Below, piece by piece: positions 52,637 to 61,850 of a DNA stretch of 64,000 nucleotides. Made by a program: the position numbers and the translations under genes. Source of the stretch: CAVXZE01 sp963766175 (GTDB lineage Bacteria; Myxococcota_A; UBA9160; UBA6930); contig CAVXZE010000004.1 in assembly GCA_963766175.1 (NCBI GenBank), forward strand, positions 62,001 through 126,000, read 5' to 3'. The first letter of the stretch is position 1. Each line of letters opens with the position of its first letter. The notes beneath the pieces were generated by a model, which was not told the origin of the DNA, made no database searches, and saw only the letters and a program-made list of their open reading frames with translations.

Positions 52637-52762
52637 TTAGACCGACAGCGGGCAGGTCTGCGGAACGAGATCGGAAGACACCTGACCCGCCGCCTCGATC
52701 ACGAGCGCTCCGAGATCGGCGGAGGCTTGGGACAGATCAGGGTTGTTGATGGGGCGGTCCAT
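52637..52762 (-). CDS. possible 41-residue peptide
   Basis: An ORF with a good ribosome site (GGAAGGGAG just before ATG 52762). The product has a helical middle (SADLGALVIEAAGQVSSDL) and a short tail VPQTCPLSV. A longer in-frame version would start further upstream. Its place near the Os1348-like gene makes a precursor peptide conceivable, but chance ORFs of this size are common. Not recognised. Confidence 0.25.
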   Translation of the reverse strand: MDRPINNPDLSQASADLGALVIEAAGQVSSDLVPQTCPLSV

Positions 52763-53026
52763 GCTCCCTTCCGTGAACTTCGAACGGTGCGCTTCCGGGG
52801 GAAGGGGTGGAAACTCATCGATCATGTCATCTAGATTGCGTAACAGCGATGCCGAGCGCAGAGCGATGGCGTAGCTGGTACTGCCATTAGTGTACTCTTC
52901 TCGTTGAAGAGTACGAAGCGAATCGCGCACTCGCGGAGAAGCACGCCATCGCTTCAGCATCGGCAGCCGCAAGACTCCGCAACACGCTGATCGCGCAGGC
53001 GCGGGAGCGAGAGATGGCGGACGGCG

Positions 53027-53125
53027 ATCCGCGTCCCCGGGCCCGACGACCGCATCCAATCTGGCGACCACCTGGTCCTGGCCGGTCCCCGCCGCGAGGC
53101 GGTCGACAACCTGGAGCGGCTCTGA
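53027..53125 (+). pseudogene. RCK_C (TrkA C-terminal) domain relic
   Basis: One frame reads IRVPGPDDRIQSGDHLVLAG then PRREAVDNLERL and a stop. This is the ending of a TrkA-C/RCK regulatory domain of potassium or chloride transporters (pattern P..D..L..GD.L...G). Nothing upstream in this frame continues the domain, so only its last 32 residues remain. Confidence 0.45.
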
Positions 53126-53240
53126 CAATTCGCCGGCGGCGCTGGCGCAGCAGGTCAACTACTGGCAGCCTGGGTGTCGTCATGACTGTGGCTCACGGGA
53201 ACGCGCACGTTGCGGACTCGCTCCGGGAGCGGTTCGAACG

Positions 53241-54704
53241 ATGTACCCCGGTTCAGCGTCTTATGCGATAACGGTCGGGGGCTCAAACGATCGCGGTACG
53301 GTCGACAGAGGTGACGAGACGAATTACAGCGACTTCCTGCGCGGGCCGCGAGGCGGTTTCAACATCGCATCACCGAACTTTCTTGCCCTCAAGCCGGATA
53401 TCGCAGCCCCGGCGAGAACATCCGCTCTGCACGGTACAACTCAACGATCAGTACACGACTGATTTGGGAACGTCAATGGCCACCGCGCATGCGACGGGTG
53501 CTGCGGCGATCGTACTCGAAGCCGCTCGAAGATGAATCCAGGCAGTCTCAAGGATCTCCTCAGGCGAACCGCCGACACGAGCTGAATGCGGCCGCTTACG
53601 ACACCGTGGATCCCAATGGGACGACGCCTTCGGCGCGGGACTTCTGAACGTCTGGGCGGCACTCAGCGCTGCCGCCGCACGGACGTTGGCTTCCCCACCT
53701 GTGTCGGTCCACCGAGCAGTCGCGGGAGGCCTTGTGCACTATCAGGAGGGTTGCCCCCTGGAACAACGCAGTGGACATCGATACTGAGCGCCGCCGCAGG
53801 TCGGCGTTGCCAATACCATGACTGCCGAGGTGAGCAACGGCGGCAGCGTCGAGGCGGTAGTGCTGGTGAACTTCGGGATTTACGAGTTCGCGGTCGGGAA
53901 CAGTCAATTCCACCACATCGGCTCGCAGCGGATACTAGTCCCAGCGGGAAATACGGTTACGGTCGAACAGGAATGGATTCCGGCCTCGCCCAGTCACCAG
54001 TGCGCCAGGTGAGCATCGACTATGGTCTCGACACGAACTTCGACAACAATGTGACGCAGCGTAACCTTCAGGTCGCCCCTTCGCTGTATACGATTCGCGT
54101 AGAGAACCCCTATCCGGTTTCAGCCCGCTTCGAGCTTCGGGCGAGGTCGCTCCGCGACGGATGGGTTTGCCGCGCCGAGGAGGATGCTTTCACTCTGCAT
54201 CCGTACCGCGACGGCCCAAAGGAGGTCCGCGTGACCTTCGAGGCGCCGCGAGGAGCTGGCGTCGGCGAGAGGGGCGGGTGCGACATTGAGGTGTTGGCCC
54301 AGGCCAATGGCTCGACGAAGCAAGAACTGATCGGCGGAGTGTCCGTCGAGACCTTCGTTCCCAAGCCATGTCGCATGATCGGTTGGATTCGCGATGTCAG
54401 CGGACAGCCGATCTCCAATGCTCGGGTCGTGCTGGATGGGCAGCGTGAGCCCGTCGTAGCCGTCTCGGACCGGGACGGCGTCATATCGATGAGCGCGACG
54501 CCGTATCGGCTCCACGCCGTGACCGTTGAGGACGAGGACCATGGACACCACAGCGCTGAGACACGCTTCTATTGCGGGATTGGCGCGTTCGAAATAGTCC
54601 TTCAGGAGGAGGGTGTCGAAGTGGAGACACACCAACGAGAGACGGACTGGTACTGGGATCAGGAACTCCGCCCGGGAGCCAATGCGAGGAATCAGCCGGA
54701 ATAG
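53241..54704 (+). pseudogene. subtilase (S8) with Ig-like tail, decayed
   Basis: Fragments in several frames keep the end of a subtilase catalytic domain: ITVGGSNDRG, LALKPDIAAP, and the serine motif GTSMATAHATGAAAIVLEA. A DTVDPNWDDAFGAGLLNVWAAL-like end follows, apparent with one-base shifts near 53600. A long frame then covers beta-sandwich and carboxypeptidase-regulatory-like domains (VETFVPKPCRMIGWIRDVSG, VVLDGQREPVVAVSDRDG), ending at 54704. Regions with the catalytic Asp and His are gone. It was presumably a secreted protease. Confidence 0.6.
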
Positions 54705-54816
54705 CGGTGGTCAACGCATGAATTCAGGCGGAGATGCCAGGAGGACTGGCCTATCAGGTTCGGCCGAGCGAGCCGCAGCGGTGTGACCCACGATGGGCGA
54801 AGCGATGGTCCCCGGA

Positions 54817-57048
54817 TCAGGAGGTGCTACGCGCCGCCTCCACGGTGACCGGAACGCCGTTCAACACACTGGCGCCGCTCGGAACGTCGACGTCCCGCGC
54901 CGCCAGGAGGCGATTGGTGTTGACCCCGGGCTGGCGCGACGCCACGCCGAGCCGTATGCCGGGCAGATCGTGCCCCCAGCCGTGCGGCAGGCTGACCACG
55001 CCCCGCATCAGACGGTCCGAGAGCTCGACCGGTGCGATCAGCTCACCCGCCTCGGTGCGGAGGCGCGCCGCATCGCCATCGCCCAGGCCGAGTTGGTGCG
55101 CGTCGTCGGGGTGCACGTGCAGGGTACAACGTTTCCGGCCCCGGAGGAGCCGCTCGCTGTTGTGGAGCCAGGAGTTCATCGAGCGCGGATCACGGCGGCC
55201 GATCAGCGTGAAGGCTGCAACCGGCTCCTTCTCGAGCCAGGCATCGAGGCGCGGGAGGTCATCCAGGATGCGAGGCGGCGCCAGCTCGATGCGGCGCGAC
55301 GCCGTCGAGAGCTTCGCGGGCAGGGCCGGCTCGAGCGGGCCGAGGTCGAGACCGTGCGCGTGATCGGTGACGCGGGCGAGCGTGAGGCCCTCGGGCGTGC
55401 GACCGAAGCCCTCGCCGTAGGGACCGAGCCGGAGCAGGAGATCCAGCAGGCGCATCGGCCCCGGCTGCTTGCCGAGGGTCTCGACGACGTTGTCGAGCTG
55501 ATCGGCAAGGGGGCTCCCCGCCAGCGCCAGCGTGGCGAGCTGACGCAGCACCAGGTCATCGACCTGCCCGGCTTCGAGCTCGCCGAGACCCATCAGGCGC
55601 CCCGCCAGCTCCAGCACGATCTCCCAGATTCGCAGCCCGCCCGCCTCCACCTCGAAGGCGGCCGGCGACCACTTGGCGACGTTGCGGATCGCCAGGTTGT
55701 AGAGACTCAGATCGTAGGTGTCGTTCTCGAGCGGTCCCGGAGGCGGCAGGATCACGTCTGCGTGGCGCGTGGTCTCGTTCAGGTAGAAGTCGATGGAGAC
55801 CATGAAGTCGAGCGAGTCCAGTGCGACGTCCAGACGATCCGAGTCGGGAGCCGAGACCACTGGGTTGCCACAGTACGTGATGAGCGCCCGAACCTGTCCG
55901 TCGCCCTCGGTCTCGATCTCCTCGGCGAGGGCGGCCACGGGGAACTCGTCGAATATCTCGTCGTAGCTACGCACGCGGCTCTGGTGACGCCCGAAGCGGA
56001 TCCCCTCGCTGCCCTGGGCGAAGGCGAAGTCGATCGGAGCGGCCGCCCGCGCGAACATCGCGCCGCCCGGTCGGTCGAGGTTGCCCGTCAGCACGTTGAG
56101 CAGGTCGATTGCCCAGCATGCAAGGGTGCCGAAGGGCTGGCAGCACGTGCCCATCCGCCCGTAGGCGACGGCAGACTCGGCCTCGGCGAGCTCGCGCGCA
56201 AGCCGGCGAATGGTCTCCGCGTCGATCCCGCAGCGAGACTCCACGCGCTCGGGCGAAAAGTGCGCAACGTGCTCCCGCACCAGGTCGAGACCGTTGGCGA
56301 ATTGCCCGCATCGCCCCAGATCGACCCGACCCTCGTCGAAGAGTGTCTGGATCATGGCGAGGAGCAACGGCGCATCGGCACCCGGCCGTACGAAGTGATG
56401 CTCGTCGGCCAGGTCGGCGGTCTCGGTCCGCCGCGGATCGATCACCACCAGCTTGCCGCCCCGTGCGCGCAGGGCCTTGAGGCGACCGCGCACGTCGGGA
56501 GCGGTCATCATACTGCCGTTCGAGACGATGGGATTGGCACCGATCACCACCAGATGGCTGGTGCGATCGAGATCCGGTACGGGGATGTGGAGCATCCCGC
56601 CGAACATCGAGCTCACCTGCACGTATCGCGGCCAGGTATCGAGAGAGCCGGCGGAGAAGCGGTTCTTCGTCCCCAGCGCCCGCTGCAAGACGATGTAGTA
56701 GAGGGTGCTGCCGAGGTCGTGGATCGATGGGTTCCCCCGGTACAGCGCGATCGCATCCGCCCCACCCTGCTCTCGGACTGCCAGCAACCCTCCGGCGGCC
56801 AGCTCGAAGGCCTCCTCCCAGGAGACCTCTACGAATCCCGACTCCGTGCGCTTGACCGGGCGCCGGAGACGATCCAAGTCGTCGTGGACCTCCGCCAGGG
56901 CCGGCGCCTTCGCACACATGTGGCCGCGCGAGAAGGGGTCGTCGGTGTCGCCGCGGATCGCGATCACCTGCCGGCCCTCGACCTCGATCGCGAGGCCACA
57001 GGTGGCCTCGCAGAGTGTGCACACGCGGTGGACGGTCCGTCGCTTCAT
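54817..57048 (-). CDS. molybdopterin oxidoreductase (DMSO reductase family)
   Basis: The 743-residue protein has an N-terminal [4Fe-4S] motif C10-x2-C13-x3-C17 with a fourth Cys in SRGHMCAKA. The bis-MGD domains include VVIGANPIVSNGSMM, VIDPRRTETADLADEH and the C-terminal NSWLHNSERLLRG and VSLPHGWGHDLPG. At the position where formate dehydrogenases carry Sec/Cys as Mo ligand it reads FSAGSLDTWPRY, so neither is there; Ser or Asp may serve. There is no Tat signal, so it is cytoplasmic. It follows the LmbE-like gene by 12 bases. Likely substrate unknown; a hydratase or dehydrogenase role is possible. Confidence 0.82.
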   Translation of the reverse strand: MKRRTVHRVCTLCEATCGLAIEVEGRQVIAIRGDTDDPFSRGHMCAKAPALAEVHDDLDRLRRPVKRTESGFVEVSWEEAFELAAGGLLAVREQGGADAIALYRGNPSIHDLGSTLYYIVLQRALGTKNRFSAGSLDTWPRYVQVSSMFGGMLHIPVPDLDRTSHLVVIGANPIVSNGSMMTAPDVRGRLKALRARGGKLVVIDPRRTETADLADEHHFVRPGADAPLLLAMIQTLFDEGRVDLGRCGQFANGLDLVREHVAHFSPERVESRCGIDAETIRRLARELAEAESAVAYGRMGTCCQPFGTLACWAIDLLNVLTGNLDRPGGAMFARAAAPIDFAFAQGSEGIRFGRHQSRVRSYDEIFDEFPVAALAEEIETEGDGQVRALITYCGNPVVSAPDSDRLDVALDSLDFMVSIDFYLNETTRHADVILPPPGPLENDTYDLSLYNLAIRNVAKWSPAAFEVEAGGLRIWEIVLELAGRLMGLGELEAGQVDDLVLRQLATLALAGSPLADQLDNVVETLGKQPGPMRLLDLLLRLGPYGEGFGRTPEGLTLARVTDHAHGLDLGPLEPALPAKLSTASRRIELAPPRILDDLPRLDAWLEKEPVAAFTLIGRRDPRSMNSWLHNSERLLRGRKRCTLHVHPDDAHQLGLGDGDAARLRTEAGELIAPVELSDRLMRGVVSLPHGWGHDLPGIRLGVASRQPGVNTNRLLAARDVDVPSGASVLNGVPVTVEAARSTS

Positions 57049-57060
57049 CTTCGAGCCCTT

Positions 57061-57775
57061 CTACCAGGCCCGGATCCGCTTCATCATCGGGGCAATGCGG
57101 AAGGCCTCGGCATGGTCGACGTCCGCCTGCATTCCCCGAGCCCTCGCCTGCAGCTCCATGGTCTGCGCCAGCGGCGGCAGGTCCTCGCCCCGGAGGAGCT
57201 GGCTCTCGTGGCAGCCGAGCATGGCCAGCTTCAGATCCATGCACGGGCTGACATCGACGATAGAAGCCGGGATCGAAGCCCAGCATCTCCACCGTGTCCA
57301 TGAACCAGAGCGCCGGGGGACCGGGAATCGGCGGCGAGGGGGTCTCGTGGCCCCTCGACGCGCAGTACCACGACGCGGCCTGGGCGATCTTCGACGCCGC
57401 CCGGTGATCGGGATGGTAGTCGGCGGGGTCGTGGGCGAGCACCAGGGTCGACTCGAACTTACGAAAGATCTCCGTCAGCTCCAGGCGCACGGCGACCGCG
57501 TCGATCAAGGTTCCATCGCTCACGTTGCCAGAGAAGAGCTGGGCTCCCAGCAGCTTCGCCGCCACGGTCATCTCCTCCCGGCGCACGTCAGCCAACTCGG
57601 GAATCGGGTCTTCTGGCTGGCCGCGGTCACCCTTGCAGAGCACCGCGATCCCTATCGACGCGCCATCTTCGAGCGCCCGGGCGAGGGTGCCGGCGCAGAG
57701 AATCTCGGCATCATCGGGATGGGCCACTACCGCCAGTATTCGTTCGTCCGAGAAATCCAGCTTCACGAGATTCAC
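57061..57775 (-). pseudogene. LmbE/PIG-L deacetylase, frameshifted
   Basis: The gene starts at GTG 57775, overlapping the NagB-like stop (GTGA). The first 150 residues are a perfect PIG-L/LmbE deacetylase: zinc motif AHPDDAE, DYHPDHRA and the MDTVEMLGFDP segment. Near 57255 a one-base shift occurs; the next frame continues correctly (VDVSPCMDLKLAMLGCHESQ, to RIRAW and a stop at 57061). The total of 715 bases is one more than a multiple of three. A very recent mutation or an assembly indel both fit. It would remove an N-acetyl group from an amino sugar derivative. Confidence 0.75.
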
Positions 57776-58605
57776 CTCAGGCGGATATCGGGTATCTGCG
57801 CCACGTACCGGGCGATCGTCACCGACGCATCGGGATGGATCCGAAGGAGCGAGGCGGGACACCCCGCCGTCACCGGCCCGTGCAGCACCCGGCGAATCAC
57901 CGCACTCTGCCAGGGCCGGTTGCAGTAGAACCGCAGGCGGCCGGCCGCGAGGATCTCCTTCATGCCCACGGTCACCGCCCGGCGGGGGATGATCGACAGC
58001 TCGCCACCGACGGTGTTGCTGTTGATGGTGACCGTCTCTCTCGTGAGGGAGAGCACACGGGTCGGGCGCTCGGCAAATTCGTCCGTATCGACGGGCTCTC
58101 CGGGGTCCGGTGGCTCGTTGAAGGCAATGTGCCCGTTGATGCCGATTCCCCCGTAGCAGACGTCCAGGCCACCACGCGCGTCGATCAGGTGCTGGACTGC
58201 GGATGGCTCTCGCGGATCGGGAAAGATGCGGTTCTCCACGCGCGGCGCCAGATCCGGATCCAGCAAGTCATAGAACTTGCGGTTCATGTACCCGCGGAAG
58301 CTCAACGGATGGTCGATGGGGACCCAGTCGTCAGCATCGAGATACTCGTCCATGTTGATGATCACCACCTCGCGGCAGTCCAGGCGCGCCTGGTTGATCA
58401 TCCGCGCCAAGAGGGGGAACTGATCCACAGGTCCGACGGGCAGGACCATCGTCACGTCGGCCTTGTTGGCGATCTCATCGAAGAGCGCCTGCCCGAAATG
58501 TCGGGCGACATCTGCCATGTCGCCGACGATCTCCACGCGCACGGAGGTCCCCCGGCCCAGGTCCTGCGGCGGGATGCTCAGGTACTCGGGAAGCCGGATC
58601 GCCAT
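57772..58605 (-). CDS. NagB-family glucosamine-6-phosphate deaminase-like protein
   Basis: The 277-residue protein has NagB family motifs: NMDEYLDADDW at the catalytic Asp, GGIGINGHIAFNEP with the catalytic His, and the later GMKEILAAGRLRFYCNRP block. It would deaminate or isomerise an amino-sugar phosphate to a ketose phosphate. The C-terminal part differs from classical NagB (LHGPVTAGCPASLLRIHPD). Coupled translation with the LmbE deacetylase suggests a deacetylation-deamination pair. Confidence 0.82.
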   Translation of the reverse strand: MAIRLPEYLSIPPQDLGRGTSVRVEIVGDMADVARHFGQALFDEIANKADVTMVLPVGPVDQFPLLARMINQARLDCREVVIINMDEYLDADDWVPIDHPLSFRGYMNRKFYDLLDPDLAPRVENRIFPDPREPSAVQHLIDARGGLDVCYGGIGINGHIAFNEPPDPGEPVDTDEFAERPTRVLSLTRETVTINSNTVGGELSIIPRRAVTVGMKEILAAGRLRFYCNRPWQSAVIRRVLHGPVTAGCPASLLRIHPDASVTIARYVAQIPDIRLR

Positions 58606-58648
58606 GGGTGTTCTCCTGGGGAAGCGGTTCCGGGTCGGTGCGGGAGAG

Positions 58649-60016
58649 TCACAGGCGGTCCGCCTCCTCTTCCGCCCGCTGTCGAAAGTCCGTCATGTCG
58701 ACGACGCTGTGATTGATTCGCGCCTCCTCGGCGGCAAAGCAGAGTAGGTGGCTGTACAGCGCATCGGCGGCCGGGGTGAGCACGTCTCTGGCCTGATCTG
58801 CCTTCTGGACGGACTTGGCGAACTCGACCAGGACTACTCCATCGGAGCCGCCATGGAAGAGGGGATTGAACGGCACTCGCTTTCTCTTCACATCGCTCTT
58901 TGGCGAGAAGCTCCGGACCTCCAGCCTCCCGGAGAGATCCTTCGAGTAGATTTCACCCGTGCTTCCATTGATGTTCATGGTCCGTTCCCAGGTGACACTG
59001 AACGCATTGAGGGCCAGTGTGGCGAGGATTCCCCCTTCGTACTCGATGCTCACCACCTGGTGGTCCATGACATCGTTGTCGCAGTGAAACACACACCTTC
59101 CGTGGGGTCCCTCTTGCAGCTCCTGGATGCGTCCTTCCCTCTCGGTGCTGGTCAGATTGTAGGCTGAGAGAGAACGGAGGCGGGGATATTTGATGTATCC
59201 GTCGATGAAGGCCTGCAGCGGAACGCCGGTCAGCAGGGTCATCGGAATCTTCGGAAAGCCGGGCTCGATGTACTGCTTGAAGGCGTGATAGGGGCAGCTC
59301 TCCTCCACCGGGCACCCATCCAGGCAGCGAGCCGGGGCGCCGGGAGGGGCGTTGTCCCCCTTGAAGTAGCTGAGCTCACCAAAGGAGGAAACGCGCAACG
59401 GTCTCCCATTGCAGAGCCATGTGATCAAGTCGAAGTCGTGGATCCCCTTGGCGGACAGAAAGGAAATGACGTCATCGCTCCGGCGGGCGAACCCGCGGAC
59501 ATAGCTCATGATGAAATGCCAGTATCCCAGGTTCTCCGTGGTCTGGATCGCCATCACGCGGCCAATCTCCCCATCAGCGATCAACCGCTTCATCCTGGTG
59601 TAGAGATCGAGATAGCGGCACTCGAGGAAGATCTGGAGGATCCGGTTCTGCCTCTCCGCTTCCCGGACGAGGCCCACGCACTGCGCCGGCGTCTGTGCCA
59701 TCGGCTTTTCCAGCAGTACGTGATACCCCTTGCGCAGGGCCCCAATGGTCGACGGATAGTGGTGCACATCCGGCATGGCGTTGATGAGCGCGTCGGCGAG
59801 CTGGGGCCTTGCGAGCAGCTCGCGCCAGTCCGCGAAGACGTTCTCCCGCGGGATGGCGAAATCCCTTTGGAATCGGCTGCGACGTTCTTCGTTCGGCTCG
59901 GCCACGGCGACGTACTTGAAGAGCTGCGGAAACTTCTTGGCGAACAGCCCGAACATGAGCTGCCCCCTCTCCCCGGCCCCCAGCAGGGCAATCCGCACCG
60001 TCTCCTGGCTCGCCAT
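58649..60016 (-). CDS. Gfo/Idh/MocA-family oxidoreductase
   Basis: The 455-residue protein has an N-terminal Rossmann domain (RIALLGAGERGQLMFG), the EKPMAQT motif with the catalytic Lys, and an alpha/beta C-terminal domain. A Cys-rich stretch (RCLDGCPVEESCPYHAF) is found in a subgroup of these proteins that act on sugars such as glycoside-linked N-acetylhexosamines. It works with NAD(P)(H). It lies 43 bases upstream of the NagB-like gene in the same direction. Confidence 0.88.
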   Translation of the reverse strand: MASQETVRIALLGAGERGQLMFGLFAKKFPQLFKYVAVAEPNEERRSRFQRDFAIPRENVFADWRELLARPQLADALINAMPDVHHYPSTIGALRKGYHVLLEKPMAQTPAQCVGLVREAERQNRILQIFLECRYLDLYTRMKRLIADGEIGRVMAIQTTENLGYWHFIMSYVRGFARRSDDVISFLSAKGIHDFDLITWLCNGRPLRVSSFGELSYFKGDNAPPGAPARCLDGCPVEESCPYHAFKQYIEPGFPKIPMTLLTGVPLQAFIDGYIKYPRLRSLSAYNLTSTEREGRIQELQEGPHGRCVFHCDNDVMDHQVVSIEYEGGILATLALNAFSVTWERTMNINGSTGEIYSKDLSGRLEVRSFSPKSDVKRKRVPFNPLFHGGSDGVVLVEFAKSVQKADQARDVLTPAADALYSHLLCFAAEEARINHSVVDMTDFRQRAEEEADRL

Positions 60017-60093
60017 CCCACACCTCCGCGGAGATCACGGAAATTCTAGCGCCTGACCCGTTTCCGTCCCCCCGAAATCGCTCTACGTCTCCG

Positions 60094-60504
60094 TCACTTC
60101 TCGAGATACGTGCGGGCGGCGAGCTCCAGCTCGCCGATTCGGACGTCGATGGTGACCCGCTTTCGAAATCCGCCGTCGAGCTCCAAGGATTCGATCTTCT
60201 CCAGGCTTTCCGTCGTCAGGTCGAGCCAGACGACTCCGGTCAGTACGTTCCGCGGATCCTCCCGATCGGGAGCCATGAAGGGGATGTCCTCGCCATCGAT
60301 GCGCTCGACGGCCCGTCTGTACCCCGTTGCGGCAGCCGGCGCGAAGGGAGGCTCCAGACCCAAAAGGGCTGACATCCTGGCCGGATCCTGAAGCGCTCCA
60401 CAGACGAACACGTTGCACGCCCCCGAGAAGACGGCCTCTGAAGAGACCGGCTCCGTGGAGAAATACAGGGCCGAGCACTCGGCCGAATAGAAGGGTCTGT
60501 ACAT
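60094..60504 (-). CDS. gamma-glutamylcyclotransferase-like (AIG2/GGCT) protein
   Basis: The 136-residue protein has NVFVCGALQDPARMSALLG, a variant of the family YGSL loop, ATGYRRA, and VVWLDLTTESLEKIESLE, then FRKRVTIDV, which matches the GGCT fold. The catalytic Glu appears to be in SLELDGG. Start at ATG 60504. It lies 78 bases upstream of the oxidoreductase. The substrate may be a gamma-glutamyl or other amine amide. Confidence 0.7.
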   Translation of the reverse strand: MYRPFYSAECSALYFSTEPVSSEAVFSGACNVFVCGALQDPARMSALLGLEPPFAPAAATGYRRAVERIDGEDIPFMAPDREDPRNVLTGVVWLDLTTESLEKIESLELDGGFRKRVTIDVRIGELELAARTYLEK

Positions 60505-60634
60505 TCACCTCTCTCCTCAGAAGATCGACAGGTCGAGCTGAGTGGTGGAATCCATGGATGTGGATGCGAGCACGGTGATCTAGTATCCCCGATTGCACCG
60601 GCAGAGAAATGGATACCCAGGAGGCTCGCTTCGC

Positions 60635-61822
60635 ATGGTGGTCAAGGACCTGAAAACCTATGTCGTCGGAAACCCTATCGCCTATTACGGTGGGTTCTAC
60701 TGGATCTTCCTGAAGCTGACCACGGATGACGGGATCGAAGGGTTCGGTGAGGTCTACTCCATCCCCTTCAACCCCGGCACCGTCGAGAAGATGATCGAGG
60801 ACGTGGTCGAGCGCTACGTGATCGGCTCGGATCCGTTCAAGATCGAGAGCCTCTGGAGGAAAATCTACTCCAGCGGCTTCACCCAGCGCCCCGACATGTC
60901 ACTGGTGGGCATCTTGAGCGGGATCGAGATGGCGTTGTGGGACATCATCGGCAAGGATCTCGACAAGCCCATCTACGAACTGCTGGGCGGCCGGGTCCAC
61001 GAGAAGATCCGGTCCTACACCTACCTCTATCCGGCGAAGCCGGGCGATCCCTGGGTCTTTGGCGACCCGGAGGGGGCCGCCCGGAGGGCCGCGGCGTACG
61101 TCGAGCAGGGGTTCACCGGCGTCAAATTCGACCCGGTGATGCCGTTTTCGGCCTTCGATCCGCGACAGCTCTCTCTCGAGTCACTGGACAACGCGGAAAA
61201 GGTGGTGGGAAGCGTTCGCGAGGCGGTCGGCAGCAAGTGCGACCTGCTGATCGGCACCCACGGGCAGATGACCACGTCGAGTGCCATTCGGCTGGCCAAG
61301 AGGCTGGAGAAGTTCGACCCGCTGTGGCTGGAGGAGCCCGTGCCTCCGGAGAACATCGAGGAGATGGCCCGGGTCGCTCGCTCCACGAGCATCCCGGTGG
61401 CGACGGGTGAGCGGCTCGCGACAAAGTACGAGTTTACTACGTTGCTCGAGAGGCAGGCGGCGTCGATTCTCCAGTTTGCCCTCGGCAGGGTCGGTGGAAT
61501 TCTCGAGGCCAAGAAGATCGCCGGCATCGCCGAGGCCCACTACGCGGAGCTGGCACCGCATCTCTACTGTGGACCGATCGAAGCGGCGGCCAATATCCAG
61601 ATCGACGCCTGCAGTCCGAACTTCCTGATCCAGGAGAGCATCGAGACCTGGGGCGGCTTCCACGCCGAAATCCTCAAGGAACCGATCAAGTGGGAAGACG
61701 GGTACATCCTGCCCCCGACCGCGCCCGGGCTCGGGGTGGAGCTGGACGAGGAGGTCGCAGCCAAGCATCCCTACACGGGAGACCGGTTGCATCTCGAGAT
61801 GGTGGACGTTCCGGTGTATTGA
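60635..61822 (+). CDS. enolase-superfamily (mandelate racemase/galactonate dehydratase-type) enzyme
   Basis: The 395-residue protein has the N-terminal capping domain (SIPFNPGTVEKMIEDV) and a barrel with TGVKFDP, the metal-ligand Asp in LLIGTHGQM, Glu in LWLEEPVPPEN and a later Glu in GERLA, and the His of APHLYCGPIE. This pattern is that of acid-sugar dehydratases such as D-galactonate/gluconate-type members. ATG 60635 follows AGGAGG by ten bases; an in-frame GTG/ATG region upstream is less favoured. It removes water from an aldonic acid. Confidence 0.85.
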   Translation: MVVKDLKTYVVGNPIAYYGGFYWIFLKLTTDDGIEGFGEVYSIPFNPGTVEKMIEDVVERYVIGSDPFKIESLWRKIYSSGFTQRPDMSLVGILSGIEMALWDIIGKDLDKPIYELLGGRVHEKIRSYTYLYPAKPGDPWVFGDPEGAARRAAAYVEQGFTGVKFDPVMPFSAFDPRQLSLESLDNAEKVVGSVREAVGSKCDLLIGTHGQMTTSSAIRLAKRLEKFDPLWLEEPVPPENIEEMARVARSTSIPVATGERLATKYEFTTLLERQAASILQFALGRVGGILEAKKIAGIAEAHYAELAPHLYCGPIEAAANIQIDACSPNFLIQESIETWGGFHAEILKEPIKWEDGYILPPTAPGLGVELDEEVAAKHPYTGDRLHLEMVDVPVY

Positions 61823-61832
61823 TCCCTTTGCT

Positions 61833-61848
61833 GGCAGTAGCAGCTGCC
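61833..61848. terminator. hairpin between convergent genes
   Basis: GGCAG (61833-61837) and CTGCC (61844-61848) pair around TAGCAG, between the ends of the dehydratase (61822) and the oxidoreductase (61851). TCTT follows. A bidirectional terminator is likely, though the T tract is weak. Confidence 0.4.
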
Positions 61849-61850
61849 TC

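Larger units (their letters stand above)
52295..53240. other. intergenic, mostly degenerate
   Basis: This 946-base stretch has no full gene. It holds the upstream region of the Os1348-like gene, a possible 41-codon minus-strand ORF (52637-52762) and an RCK_C-like relic (53027-53125). Between them I see no RNA gene, terminator or clear promoter. The short palindromic ACTCTTCTCGTTGAAGAGT at 52894-52912 could form a hairpin. Confidence 0.5.

Noticed and set aside
54793..57303. An 836-codon plus-strand frame, the longest in the window
   Set aside because: It is the antisense shadow of the molybdopterin oxidoreductase and LmbE genes; the translation is Arg/Gln/Val-rich without a recognisable fold.
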